Shown here one piece after another: positions 28,301 through 37,792 of a DNA stretch of 64,000 nt. How positions within the stretch are numbered: position 1 is the first letter of the stretch; each line of letters begins with the position of its first letter. Source of the DNA: Actinomycetes bacterium (lineage in GTDB: Bacteria > Actinomycetota > Acidimicrobiia > Acidimicrobiales > RAAP-2); NCBI GenBank assembly GCA_021791615.1, contig JAJYWG010000187.1, forward strand, positions 1 to 64,000. The letters run 5' to 3'. A program made the position numbers and the translations under genes. The notes beneath the pieces are model-generated. The model had not been told where the DNA came from. It did not search any database and saw only the letters and a list, made by a program, of their open reading frames with translations.

Positions 28301-31300
28301 CGGCGATCCCCGGTGCGACCCCGGTCACGGTCACGGGCATCTTGCCGCTCGCACCCGAGTCGCCCTCGGTTGGGGTGAGGGTGATCGTTGTCTGCGGGCT
28401 CACGCTCCAGGTGACCGGCTCTCCTGGCGTCGGGACCCCCGCGCAGTCCAGCGTTGCGACAAGTTGGTCGTGAGCGCCGGCGGCGAGGGTGAGAGCGCCG
28501 GGTGAGACGCTTATGGTCTCAGCAGGGCAGGACTGGTCGACGACGACCGTCACGGTCGCACACGTGGTCGTCCCGCTCACACACGCCTCGAGCGGGGTGG
28601 AGCCGAGCGCCGTGCCGGTCACTGTCGTGATCGTCGTGCCCTCGTTGCCGGTCGCGGTCACCGCCGGGGCCACGGTTGCGACCCCGGTCGTGGTGGTGGA
28701 CCAGTCGACGAGGATCCCAGGCTGTGTGGCACCGTTGCAGGTGACGTCGGCCTCGACGGGTGCAGATGCGCCGGGCCCGACGTAGACGAGAGGGGGTGAG
28801 GCGCTGATCGAGAGGTCCGCACAGGTGTAGGGGCGCGTCACGGTGATCTGCGCGGATGCGCACGTGGTCGTCCCGGTCACGCACGCGCTCGCGCTGGTCA
28901 CCCCTGGGGTGACAGCCGTCGCCGTCGTGGTGAGCATCGCTGCCGCAGAGGTCGTGCCCTCGGTCGGGCTCAGCGTCACGACGTCGGAGGCCGCGTGCCA
29001 GGTGACCGGGAGGCCCGCGGGGGCACCGTGGCCTGTGCAGGTCACGGTCGCGCTGAGCGTCGTCGTGTTGCCCACGACGAGCGCGACTGTCACCGGGTCC
29101 ACTGCGATCCCGAGCGTGTGGCAGGACGCTGTAGGGGTGATCGCCATCGGGTAGGCGAGGCTGCCCAAGGGGAGCCCTCCCATCGACAGCGGTGCATCGG
29201 TCGGGCTCGCCACCACGAAGCCTTGGGGCTTGCCCGTCAGGTTGAGGGAGGCGACCGAGGCGGGCGAGGTCGCGACGTCGGTGACCTCGCGGCCGGCGAA
29301 TGTGCCCGAGGCGGTGTGCTCCGCGGCTACCGGGCCTGTGACCCCGTCCCAGGTGCCCTTGGGGGGTGTGGTGGGCTCGCTGAACGCGACCGGCGCTGTG
29401 GGTTCGGGGGTGGCAGCGGCTACGGTCTCGCACTGGACGGTCTCAGCCACCGGCGAGTACGCCCCGCCCGAGGTGGTGGTCTCGGGTGCGCCCGCACCCG
29501 TGAGCACCCAGCCGGGCGCTGTCGCCGAGGCGGGGCACGAGGACACCGGCGGCGCTGTGGCGGTGTTCGAGAGCGCGTAGGTGCCGAGGGGGATCCCGAC
29601 CCCTGTGAGCGTCGCGGTCACGGCCGCCGGCCAGGTCTCCCCAGGGGTGTCCGCGATCGCGTTCGCGTAGAGGGGGGGCGAGGTGCCCACCCCGGCCGCG
29701 GTGGTCTTGGCCGAGGCGTCGGCGGGTCCGCCGAGCGAGGCGAAGGTCCCCGAGGCACCCGAGGGCGCGGTCTGGATCCCCCAGGTGAGCGCCACTGTGG
29801 GCTCGGGCGCACCTGTGCACGCGAGCGTGGCGGACAACGGTGCCGAAAAGCGCGTGGAGACCTCAGCCACCTGGGCGGTGCCAGCGAGCGACCAGGTGAG
29901 CGCGCCGCACGCGAGGTGGGGCGCGGCCACGACGTCGACCGTCACCGGGGCGCACAGGTGGTGATCCACCGATGTCGCGGCAGATGCCGGGTTCGTGGCC
30001 GTCCCGTCCCCCACGCACGCGTAGATCGTGGTGGTCCCGACTGCGGCCGCGGCCACCTGGGCGGTGTCGGTCGATGCCACATCGGTGAGCCCGGTCGGCG
30101 GGGCGACCGTGGCGTGCCCTTGTGTCGCAGAGCTCCACGTGACCACGACGCCCGGGCCCGCGGGCTTGCCTGTGCACTCGACGGTCGCGACAGGGGTCCC
30201 GAGCGCACCCGGGGCCAGGGTGAGCGTGCCAGGGGTGGCGGTAATGGTGGCGATACGGCGGTGCGTGCCTGTGAGTGTTGTGCAGGCGCGGTGTGTAGCG
30301 GGGCCTGTGGGTGTCGCGGAGAGGGTCACGCCCTCGATGACGCTCGCCGCGGCGCCCGCGCTGGCCGGGGTGCCTCCTGTTGTGCGCGTCCCTTTTGTGG
30401 CGAACAGCCCCACCGATCCGTAGGCGGTGCCCGCAGAGGGGACATCGGGGGTGTCGGTCTCGATGGTGGCAACCGCCGCCTGGGCCGCGCCGGTGGGCAC
30501 GGTCCAGGTCACGTCGAACACGCACTGGCCGTCTGCGGGGACGACGTAGGGGTAGGCGGCTGTCCCCGAGGGCCCGCAGCCGTCGCCGTGGCCGTTCGAG
30601 ACCGCGTACTGGGGCGCGCTCAAGTTGCCCTGGTAGACAAGGGAGAACGGTGCGCTCTCGGTGCTCTCGTAGTTCTGGACGACCATCTGGTGGGTGAGCT
30701 TCGAGCCCGCAGACGCACCAGCCCCTGTGAAAAAGAGCGCTTGGGCGAACAGGCCGTGGGAGGGGGAGGCTGCGGAGACCTTGCCGGGCGCAACTGGCCC
30801 GCCGGCGAGCGAGGCGGCGTCTTGGCCGGGGATGACCGCGACGCCCTGGGGGTCGATCGCAGGGCAGCCGCTCGATCCTTCGGCGCATCCCGGCGGGACG
30901 GCCTCGGTGCCTTGGGTCTCGTCGACGGTCGTCCCGAGCAGGTAGGTGCAGTTTCCGGGAGCTGTCCCGTCCGTGTAGTCGTAGCAGACGTAGTCGGTGA
31001 CCGACCCCGAGCGATCCGGGGTGAAGGTGACCGGGATGTTGCACGTGGCCCCTGGGGCGAGCGAGTGTGTCGCGAGTGCCGAGCACAGGTCGGGACCCGC
31101 AGACGAGATCACGTACTCGGTGTCCGCCGACAGCGGCCACGCGCTCGGCGAGATCCCGGTCGCTGTCGGGTCGTCGGTGATCGCCCCTGTGGTGTGGTTG
31201 ACCGGCATGTCTCCGGCGTCGAAGACCCCCATGTCGGTGATCTGCTGGGGTGTGCCGGTCACGTTGCGCACGACGAGGTTGTAAGGGCCGTCTGCTGTGC

Positions 31301-34300
31301 CGACAGCGGTCGCGTCGTACTCGGGAACGAGCGTGTCCGAGAACACGCTGCGGTATGTCGTGGCAGCGGTGTGTGCGACCCGCACACCCCTGTCGAGCGC
31401 ATGCACGCCGCGCGACGCTGGGTCTGCCGCCGGGCTCACCTCTGTGATGCTCGGGGTGCGGACGGGCACCTCGTGGGCGAGGGCAGCGTGCGAGCCGAAC
31501 GGCGTGCTCCCCGACGGTGCTGTGCCGGCGAAGTCCTTCATACCCGAGGGGACCGCTTCTGCGACCGAGAGGTCGCAGGCAGGGACCCCCGCCGCCTCGG
31601 GTCCGCACGAGAGGGACGGTTCCATGCCGTGTATCGGGTGAGCGAGCGCATGGGTACTCCAGTGCAGGCCGCCGTCAGGGGTTGTGAGGACGGTCGTGAC
31701 GTCCTCGCCGGTGCCGTTGGTGCCGAGTGTGGTCGCCTCGACGAGGCCGCACTGGCCGGTGCCCGCGCACACGAGGCCGGTCCCGAGGCCGGTCGCGAGC
31801 TCAGGTGCACGCACCTTGTGCCACGAGGAGCTCCCTGCACCGACCGCAGTCGAGGCGACGGCCGCGGACTGTCCTCCTGTTGCGCCGATCGCAAGGCACA
31901 TCCGACCGAGCGGTGCGCACGCGAGAAGCGAACCCCAGTAGTCGTTCGCAGCAACAAGCGAGGAGACCTTGGTCCACGCGGTGCCCGTCGCCGTGTACCC
32001 CTCGACGGTGGTCGCAGCGGTCACGTCGGACTGGTAGATGCCCGATGTGGCGGCGACGAGGCAGGTTGTGGCCGATCCCACCGCGGTGCAGGTCCCCCCG
32101 GCAGCACCAGCGGGCAGCGGCGCCCAGTCGAGTGCCACTGTCCCCGCAGGCGACCAGGTGACCAGCTCCGGGGGTGTTGTGCCGGGCTCGTCGCCGATGC
32201 AGTGGGTCGCGGTGCACCCGATCCAGGCGAACCCGGTCCCGATGCGCCGGACCGCTGTGCGCCCGTATGTGACGCCGGCAGGCCGCGTCACGGTGATCGG
32301 GTGCCACTGGCTCCCTGTGGTGGTCTCCTGGTCGCCTGTCACACACGTGGTCGTCCCCGCGATGCACTTCGGGCCTGAGAGCCCCTGCTTGTCTTTGGAA
32401 CCGAGCGCGCTCGCATACCCGCCAGAGTCGGTGTAGGAGATCCGCTGGTCGCCGCCGCCGAAGGTCGCGACGCACCCCGCCGAGGCACATGCGACCCCGC
32501 CAGAGGCCCCGAATCCCGGCAGTGTCACCAGGTCCGCCGCGTCGAGGCCAGAGAACGCGACGGCTGTCGTCCCGTCCCTGCCGCCGGCGACGAGCCCGAT
32601 CGCGGTTGTGACACCGAGTGGGAAGGTGTTGAGGTCTGTGACAGCCGCCGAGTAGGTCGCCCCCGATGTCGCGGCCAGCGCTGTGAGCGAGCGCACGAGC
32701 GTCCCTGTGAGCGCGCCGGTCGGCGGTCCGCCCACCGCGTCGCACACCGCAGCGCACGACACGTCGTCCAAGATGGTCCCCGCGGTCACGTTGGCGAGGG
32801 TGAGCACGTGCCAGGAGGTGCCCCCGTCTGTCGTGTAGGCCGCGTCGGGCTCGGTCGCGCTCTGCGCCCCGCCGACAGCGACGCAATGCGTCGCTGTCTT
32901 GCACGCGATGGCCCGCAGCGGCGTTGTGGCGAGTGTGTCTGAGAGCGCCACCTGCCAGGTGGCACCCGCGTCGGTCGAGTCGAGCGCGAGCGCACCGCCG
33001 GCGGTGTCCACCCCGACCGCGACACAGCTCGTCGTGCTCGGACATGCGACGTCAGTGAGCCCGGCCACCCCGGCGGGCAGGCTCGCTTCGGTGAACGCCG
33101 GCGATGTGGTGGCGAGACCGGCGATCTCGAGCGCGAACGGCGCAGAGGGGTGTGTGAGTGTGGCGGTGTCCTCGCCGACGGCGACCGCGGACCCGAGGGT
33201 CGCTGTGGTCATCGCGATCCCCATGATCGCCCCGAGCGAGCCGTTGCCTGGGATCTTCGTTGACAGGTCGACCCAGGTCTTGCCGCCGTCGGCAGTGCGC
33301 CAGAGGTAGGCGCTGTGGCCGCCGCCGCCCACCGCAAAGCACACTGTGGCCGCAGGGCACGTGACCCGGATGAGCCCCTCACAGCCCGAGGAGTTCCAGG
33401 TGTCACCCGTGCCGACCTTGGGGCCACACGTCGGGCCGCCGGTCACGGCCTCCTCGGTCCCCCGGCGTGTGACCGAGGTGTAGACCGGCGCCGACGCAGC
33501 CGGCGAGAACCTCGCCCCGCCTGTGGTCGAGTAGAGCGCGACCGCAGACGACGTCTGCGCGGTCGGGTGGGCGGCGTAGCCGACGGCCACGCAGTCGCTC
33601 GGAGTCGAGCATGCGACGTCGGTGAGCTCGTAGGAGGAGACGTCGTGCTCTGCGATCGCGCTCGGTGAGATGGCTCGGGGCCGCGAAGGTGGCGCTGCGG
33701 AGCTCGGTGCCGCAGCGATCCCGATCGCAGAGGTGCCAGCCGCTGCGACGAAGATCACGAGCGCCACGAGCGCCACGTGCGCGAGCGAAGCGATCGAATG
33801 GCCGGGTGACGGTCGTCGCCTCGGGCCAGTGCGACGCGACTGAGGGGACTCGCGTTCTCGACGCACGAAGGCGTGAGGCACCACGTCGCCCGCGGAGCCG
33901 TCGCGACCGCCATCATCCGGCGGTGGTGGTGAAGGCGCTCGCGAGGGGCCACCTGGCCTGCGACCGGTACCACGACGACCCAGGAGGACGAGCAAGGCGC
34001 CTCCGACCATCAAGAGCAGGCCGACCAGCACCACGGCGGCACCAGGACCTCCGGTGAACGCGAGGACCGCCAACGGGGACGGGACGGGCTGCTCGGGAAG
34101 GGCCAGCGACAGGGAGGTGAGGGGAGAGGAGGTGGTGAGCACCGCAGTGCAGTGGAACGCCGGGTCGGGCTCGTAGCCGGGAGGCGCATGCAGCTCGTGC
34201 ATGCACCATGAGAACCCTGAAGGGATCGAGAACGAGAGCTGTCCCAGCGAATTGCTGGTGCCGTCTCCCCAGTACGTGTCGCCAGGCGGGACCGAGGCAT

Positions 34301-37300
34301 CAACGGGTGGTGCGGGAAGCTCGTACCCCTGCGGAGGTGGGCCGTCGGTCACGAGCTCATAGGTGGCACCCGGGATGACGGTGCCGGGCTGCTCGACGTT
34401 GTACTTCTGCGCTGAGATGTGCAGTGTTGCCCGGACCTCGGGAAGGGCGATGGTGGTCGCCGAAAGGGGGAGGTTGGACGTGAGCACCGCCGTGCAGTGC
34501 AGCGAGGGGTCCAGGACGTAGTTGACGGGGGCGGTCACCTCGCGAAGGCACCACGCGTAGCCGGCAGGTACCTGGAAGTCGAGCGTGCCGTCCGGACCGG
34601 TGGTCCCGCGTGAGTACCACGTGTCGTGAGGGATCGATGCAGGAGGCGGAAGGGGTGGTGCCGAAGGAACGCCACTGGGCGGCGCTTGCCCTTCGACGTA
34701 GAGGTCGTAGGTGGCACCGGGGATGCCGGTGCCAGGGGTGAGGGTGTTGAACTTGAAGGCGCGCAGTGTGACCATCGCCTCTGCGTCTCCGACCGTGATC
34801 ACGGTCACGGTGGCGGGCACCGCCGGCGAGCCGGTGAGGACGGCGGTGCAATGGGGTCCTGGCGAGGAGACGAAGTCCAACGGTGCGGTCTGCTCCACTA
34901 CGCAGTAGGCGTACCCGGGGAACTGCAGCGGGAATTGGGCCAGCCCACCGGCACCGGTCGTGACCTGTGCCACCCAGGTGTCGCCCGGGACCGGTGGTGC
35001 TCCGGGAGGCGGGTTCGGGGCGTCAGGACCTCGGCCTCCGTCGACCCGGTACAAGTCGAAGACGGCTCCGCTGAGCCCGACCGAAGGGTTCGAGGCGTCC
35101 ACCTTCCTCACGGCGACCGCGACGAACGCTCCTGGATCGCTCACCGTGATGGGCACTGCGGCCTGACCAAGCGAGGCGACGAAGCATCCGTTCGCTCCCG
35201 GAAGCAGCCCAGCCGGCGCCACGACTTCGGACCAGCAGTACCGCTGCCCTCCGACGAGGAGGCTCGGCGTCGTGCAGCTGCCATTGTCGCCGGTCGTGAA
35301 GCTCGCCACCGAGGGACCTGTCGGCGTTCCGCTGCTGACGCGGATGACCGCGCCGGCGTACGTGACCTCTGTGGGGTTGACGTTGCCGGTCGCGATCTTG
35401 TGAAACTCGACGGGGACAAGCGGCTGGTCGGCAAAGGTGACCGTACCGGCCTGTGATGGCGCGAGTGACACGTCCTGGACAGGGTTGCTGGGCAGCACGT
35501 AGCCCGGTGGAGGTGTGCGTTCGACCACTTGGTAGTCGCCCGGGAGGAGCGCGGACGTACCGTCGTTGCCCTCGGGGGTGCAGTCGCCGGTCGAGGTCGT
35601 GGTGCAGCTGCCGAGGCTCTCGCTGTACGGGCCCCCGGGGACCGGGGCGTATGACACGTCGAACACTGCACCCGCCAGCGGCTCACCGGTCTCGGCGTCG
35701 ACCTTGGCGATGGTCACCGACGCCGGTTGGACCGGATCGAGGACGTCCACCATGGTCGGCGTCGGGGAGTCGCCCGTGACCAGGGCCGTGACCGGGGGAA
35801 CCGCGCCATAGCCCTTCGGTACGGCGGTCTCGGTGATGGTGTAGGTCCCTGGGACAAGCGGGTAGAGCTCTCCGGTCGCGCCTGTGGGATCTCGTACCGT
35901 GAGCGTGCCGACCGGCGCGGTGGACGGGAGCGGCCCGCTGACGGTGAACGTGGCTCCGACAATCGTGTTGTAGGCGGTGTCGTTCCCCGATTTCACGATC
36001 ACGAGCCCGCCCTGGTAGTCGTCGAACACCACAGACCCGTGCTCGCCGGGAGCGAGGAAGATCGTCTGGGTATCGTCCGTCTCTCCCAGGCCGTAGCCCG
36101 GTGGCGCGGTGACCTCGGTGATCTCGTAGGAGCCCGGAAGGAGAGCAGATCCGTCATTCCCGGGAGGGGCGCAGGTGCCCGTTGGCCCGGCGGTCACGCA
36201 CTCTCCGAGATCCTCGGTGAACGCGCCATCGTTTGCCGAGTCGTACTTCACGTCGAACGCGGCGCCGTCCAGGGGAGCGCCCGTGTGCCCGTCGCGCTTT
36301 TGAATGGTGACCGTCGAAGGCGTGATCCGGTTCTCCAGCGCCCCGACGAACGACACGACCGTGTTCGAGCCCGCGGCGACGGTCACAGTCTGCGTGCTCC
36401 CCTTCTCGTAGAAAGGAGGTGGTGTCACTTCCGAAACCTGGTACGTCCCAGGCGGGAGGAGCGGCGTCTTTGGAGTGAGGCCTGTCGCGTTGGTCACCAA
36501 CGTCGTCACGAGCGCGCCTTGCGAGGTGACGTCGAAGACGGCACCGGCAGGTCCGTAGTACGCACCGTCGTTGACCGCCTTTTGCACGCTCAGCGTGCCG
36601 TCGACGAGCTGAGGCTGGTTGGAGAGGGAGAGCGAGGTATGGAACGCCTCGGGAGCGGTGATCGCAGCGAGCTGCTGCGCCTGCGAGTTGTCGCTGCGGT
36701 AGAAGTCGATGCCCGGATGTCCGATCTGGGCCGTCACGTCCACCGTGACCGTCGCCGAGCCCGCTGAAGCGAACACCGGCACGACTGCGCTCCCCCCTGT
36801 GCCGGTGGCAAGAGTGACCGAGGTGCTGCCGGATGGGGAGTCGAACGTTCCCCCGGTGGCGCTGAGAGCGAGGTTCAGGCCGTGCACGCTTCGTCCGGTC
36901 GCCGGGAACTGTGCGTAGAGCTCCACGAATGCGGACCCCGGGATGATCGTCCCGCCACCGGCGATACCGATCGAAATCTCCGTTCCACCGCTCGCCCCAG
37001 AGCCCTGTTCGTCCCAACTTTCGAGCGCGTCGAACGCGGCGAGCACGGCCGGGCCCATCGCCGGGAGCGGCTGACCCCAGGCCACGTCGTCGTAGAGGAG
37101 CTTTCCGGCGGTGGCGAACGCGTCCGCTGTCGCGCCGGCACCGCCGTCTGTCCACCAACCGTTCGCCTGAGCCTGGCTGAACGCGAACCCGAGCATGGCG
37201 AGTCCTGTCGTCGAGGCCCCCGGCGGTGGGGCACTCGGCGTGTAGCCATAGGAGGGAACCGGGTAGAACCCTCCCGTGGCCGCGTTCTCGGCACAGAACC

Positions 37301-37568
37301 CCCATCCCAGTGTGGAGGGGAACCCCGGGCCGTACGATCCGTAGAAGGTGTTCCTCCCTCCGTAGGTGCCGCACGACCCGTGGAACGGATCGGGGGGGCC
37401 TCCGGTCGTGCACGGGGCCGGGCCGCCAGCCTGGGCTGGTGCGGAAGCGTGGACGGCAGCTCCAGCGCCTACGACCAGCACACCGAGCACGATGACCGCC
37501 ACCCCGACACCAGTGAGGAGCGCACGGAACGTCCTACGCCAATACCCTGCACACCGCTGCCCGGTCAT
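25305..37568 (-). CDS. Giant 4087-residue surface protein: SpaA-type adhesin fused to a second secreted repeat protein
   Basis: The ORF is open throughout. Residues 15-45 form an export signal. A Cys/Gly/Tyr-rich head domain follows to about 310, then eight SpaA/Cna-B-like domains (typical GAVFDV, LLPGTYQVSE, PPGY segments). LAFTG at 1169-1173 precedes a hydrophobic stretch and an RRGTGRR tail, a complete class-E-type sorting signal. The ORF nevertheless continues. A second hydrophobic segment (about 1255-1275) leads into BNR-like repeats (DVACSTPSDCVAVG type), an ASH-like region, many Ig-like domains with CTG..P and SASPAQ..L patterns, a PAKTPGT linker and a final membrane helix with an acidic tail. 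In-frame GTG codons at 33884, 33881 and 33866 could restart translation. ATG 37568 has a GGGAG site. Frameshift or assembly error is not indicated. Confidence 0.8.
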   Translation of the reverse strand: MTGQRCAGYWRRTFRALLTGVGVAVIVLGVLVVGAGAAVHASAPAQAGGPAPCTTGGPPDPFHGSCGTYGGRNTFYGSYGPGFPSTLGWGFCAENAATGGFYPVPSYGYTPSAPPPGASTTGLAMLGFAFSQAQANGWWTDGGAGATADAFATAGKLLYDDVAWGQPLPAMGPAVLAAFDALESWDEQGSGASGGTEISIGIAGGGTIIPGSAFVELYAQFPATGRSVHGLNLALSATGGTFDSPSGSTSVTLATGTGGSAVVPVFASAGSATVTVDVTAQIGHPGIDFYRSDNSQAQQLAAITAPEAFHTSLSLSNQPQLVDGTLSVQKAVNDGAYYGPAGAVFDVTSQGALVTTLVTNATGLTPKTPLLPPGTYQVSEVTPPPFYEKGSTQTVTVAAGSNTVVSFVGALENRITPSTVTIQKRDGHTGAPLDGAAFDVKYDSANDGAFTEDLGECVTAGPTGTCAPPGNDGSALLPGSYEITEVTAPPGYGLGETDDTQTIFLAPGEHGSVVFDDYQGGLVIVKSGNDTAYNTIVGATFTVSGPLPSTAPVGTLTVRDPTGATGELYPLVPGTYTITETAVPKGYGAVPPVTALVTGDSPTPTMVDVLDPVQPASVTIAKVDAETGEPLAGAVFDVSYAPVPGGPYSESLGSCTTTSTGDCTPEGNDGTSALLPGDYQVVERTPPPGYVLPSNPVQDVSLAPSQAGTVTFADQPLVPVEFHKIATGNVNPTEVTYAGAVIRVSSGTPTGPSVASFTTGDNGSCTTPSLLVGGQRYCWSEVVAPAGLLPGANGCFVASLGQAAVPITVSDPGAFVAVAVRKVDASNPSVGLSGAVFDLYRVDGGRGPDAPNPPPGAPPVPGDTWVAQVTTGAGGLAQFPLQFPGYAYCVVEQTAPLDFVSSPGPHCTAVLTGSPAVPATVTVITVGDAEAMVTLRAFKFNTLTPGTGIPGATYDLYVEGQAPPSGVPSAPPLPPPASIPHDTWYSRGTTGPDGTLDFQVPAGYAWCLREVTAPVNYVLDPSLHCTAVLTSNLPLSATTIALPEVRATLHISAQKYNVEQPGTVIPGATYELVTDGPPPQGYELPAPPVDASVPPGDTYWGDGTSNSLGQLSFSIPSGFSWCMHELHAPPGYEPDPAFHCTAVLTTSSPLTSLSLALPEQPVPSPLAVLAFTGGPGAAVVLVGLLLMVGGALLVLLGRRGTGRRPGGPSRAPSPPPPDDGGRDGSAGDVVPHAFVRRERESPQSRRTGPRRRPSPGHSIASLAHVALVALVIFVAAAGTSAIGIAAAPSSAAPPSRPRAISPSAIAEHDVSSYELTDVACSTPSDCVAVGYAAHPTAQTSSAVALYSTTGGARFSPAASAPVYTSVTRRGTEEAVTGGPTCGPKVGTGDTWNSSGCEGLIRVTCPAATVCFAVGGGGHSAYLWRTADGGKTWVDLSTKIPGNGSLGAIMGIAMTTATLGSAVAVGEDTATLTHPSAPFALEIAGLATTSPAFTEASLPAGVAGLTDVACPSTTSCVAVGVDTAGGALALDSTDAGATWQVALSDTLATTPLRAIACKTATHCVAVGGAQSATEPDAAYTTDGGTSWHVLTLANVTAGTILDDVSCAAVCDAVGGPPTGALTGTLVRSLTALAATSGATYSAAVTDLNTFPLGVTTAIGLVAGGRDGTTAVAFSGLDAADLVTLPGFGASGGVACASAGCVATFGGGDQRISYTDSGGYASALGSKDKQGLSGPKCIAGTTTCVTGDQETTTGSQWHPITVTRPAGVTYGRTAVRRIGTGFAWIGCTATHCIGDEPGTTPPELVTWSPAGTVALDWAPLPAGAAGGTCTAVGSATTCLVAATSGIYQSDVTAATTVEGYTATGTAWTKVSSLVAANDYWGSLLACAPLGRMCLAIGATGGQSAAVASTAVGAGSSSWHKVRAPELATGLGTGLVCAGTGQCGLVEATTLGTNGTGEDVTTVLTTPDGGLHWSTHALAHPIHGMEPSLSCGPEAAGVPACDLSVAEAVPSGMKDFAGTAPSGSTPFGSHAALAHEVPVRTPSITEVSPAADPASRGVHALDRGVRVAHTAATTYRSVFSDTLVPEYDATAVGTADGPYNLVVRNVTGTPQQITDMGVFDAGDMPVNHTTGAITDDPTATGISPSAWPLSADTEYVISSAGPDLCSALATHSLAPGATCNIPVTFTPDRSGSVTDYVCYDYTDGTAPGNCTYLLGTTVDETQGTEAVPPGCAEGSSGCPAIDPQGVAVIPGQDAASLAGGPVAPGKVSAASPSHGLFAQALFFTGAGASAGSKLTHQMVVQNYESTESAPFSLVYQGNLSAPQYAVSNGHGDGCGPSGTAAYPYVVPADGQCVFDVTWTVPTGAAQAAVATIETDTPDVPSAGTAYGSVGLFATKGTRTTGGTPASAGAAASVIEGVTLSATPTGPATHRACTTLTGTHRRIATITATPGTLTLAPGALGTPVATVECTGKPAGPGVVVTWSSATQGHATVAPPTGLTDVASTDTAQVAAAAVGTTTIYACVGDGTATNPASAATSVDHHLCAPVTVDVVAAPHLACGALTWSLAGTAQVAEVSTRFSAPLSATLACTGAPEPTVALTWGIQTAPSGASGTFASLGGPADASAKTTAAGVGTSPPLYANAIADTPGETWPAAVTATLTGVGIPLGTYALSNTATAPPVSSCPASATAPGWVLTGAGAPETTTSGGAYSPVAETVQCETVAAATPEPTAPVAFSEPTTPPKGTWDGVTGPVAAEHTASGTFAGREVTDVATSPASVASLNLTGKPQGFVVASPTDAPLSMGGLPLGSLAYPMAITPTASCHTLGIAVDPVTVALVVGNTTTLSATVTCTGHGAPAGLPVTWHAASDVVTLSPTEGTTSAAAMLTTTATAVTPGVTSASACVTGTTTCASAQITVTRPYTCADLSISASPPLVYVGPGASAPVEADVTCNGATQPGILVDWSTTTTGVATVAPAVTATGNEGTTITTVTGTALGSTPLEACVSGTTTCATVTVVVDQSCPAETISVSPGALTLAAGAHDQLVATLDCAGVPTPGEPVTWSVSPQTTITLTPTEGDSGASGKMPVTVTGVAPGIAGASACLEGATVSIESLLDGQCAEALVDVIAPQATCVRSWSLAGTGQVARVTTRFSSPLSVTIECTGKPDAGVSVVWEVASASSTTPSGAFTETTTYATHRDATALTDATGTATSPPIVANSHANATGTYWTVTVGVGTMTTTSNGRTTHVTGPLGTYALTNTATTPSGLACPASATAPGWILSGAGAPQTTGSGGPFASVKETLTCETTAKSTPEPTASVAFTQPAGDSLGLGKGGTWDTTATRVATATTTSGTFDGREVTDVATSPESVAPKDTTGADLFYVATSPTTAPKAAGAPYVGALDYEFVVTPSVPGCPGPSISASPAQMTLTLEGTGKATASVICTGTPAPPGIPVTWTPGTPPHISVTPPSGGTTTGGTTTVTVTGTTPGTTTLHACIGGTDICSTVGVAVAGSCPAPSIAVAPTSLKVTAGHSAPLSALVSCGSHSVGEGVAVTWHSAAAGTATVAPSTGTTSATGTVPATVDGVAPGTTVVEACLTSTSTCASATVVVGAPSLLTTTTTLVATPDPADFATPVHLVATVSAAGVTIAKGTVTFTGPGGALLCTGVAITKGKATCAVATLPVGTDAIGATASPSAGDVPSSAQGTATVVPDPTVTSLTLTPATSVAGESVTLATTTQAVRGRLVTGTIAIATAPGTGVCGPVAVGSPGVTARSACATTSLPAGADPLVAAYSGSPDDHPSKAGALETVAPAPPPSTPPAKTPGTATPPSTPPAKTPGTATPPATPPAAVSGTTPAPSPTPTPAAAPPAKTPGTTTRPAPLPATGGTSVPVTWHCTGRRCAPHVRVPLPAKPVPVLAPCPKNDVCVVPTTTALTCSPGAEIVGHTVPVTCTAVIRTVFDAAPPGGVATEDAGTMTTGPMSLPADGVLYLGGWRPPDAVGVYGAAAHYHGIRVGPVVYLASAASTSVSVAVAWCAVPKSSAGIGWWLATSLPWWLFLVVVPFFAWLALTRKRKLARDAHDDLIKRAMYDLDEVDEEGEGA

Positions 37569-37792
37569 CTCGCTCCCGCCTTCTGGGCTCTCGTGGGCCG
37601 AGCCTCCCCCGGTCCCGTGCGCTGCCCGGCGGCGGTGATGCCTCGACGCGTGCCCCCCGACAGATGAATCGGACTGGGATAGCGCTCAGACCTCCCACTG
37701 CTCCTCCCACCACAGCTCCCACCACGGGTTCTTTCCGCCACTGTCGGCTGTGATCCAGCGTCCGACCCCGGGCACTCGGTACGCTGTGCGCG
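37569..37792. other. Divergent intergenic region between giant surface gene and PH/SHOCT gene
   Basis: 224 nt that must hold both promoters. TACGCT at 37780-37785 is the -10 candidate for the plus-strand gene (-13 to -8 from its GTG). I see no clear -10 for the giant gene and no RNA gene. Confidence 0.4.

Noticed and set aside
28995..32378. 1127-codon plus-strand ORF opposite the giant surface gene
   Set aside because: Arg/Gly-rich composition with no domain; it is the antisense shadow of a very long high-GC coding region.
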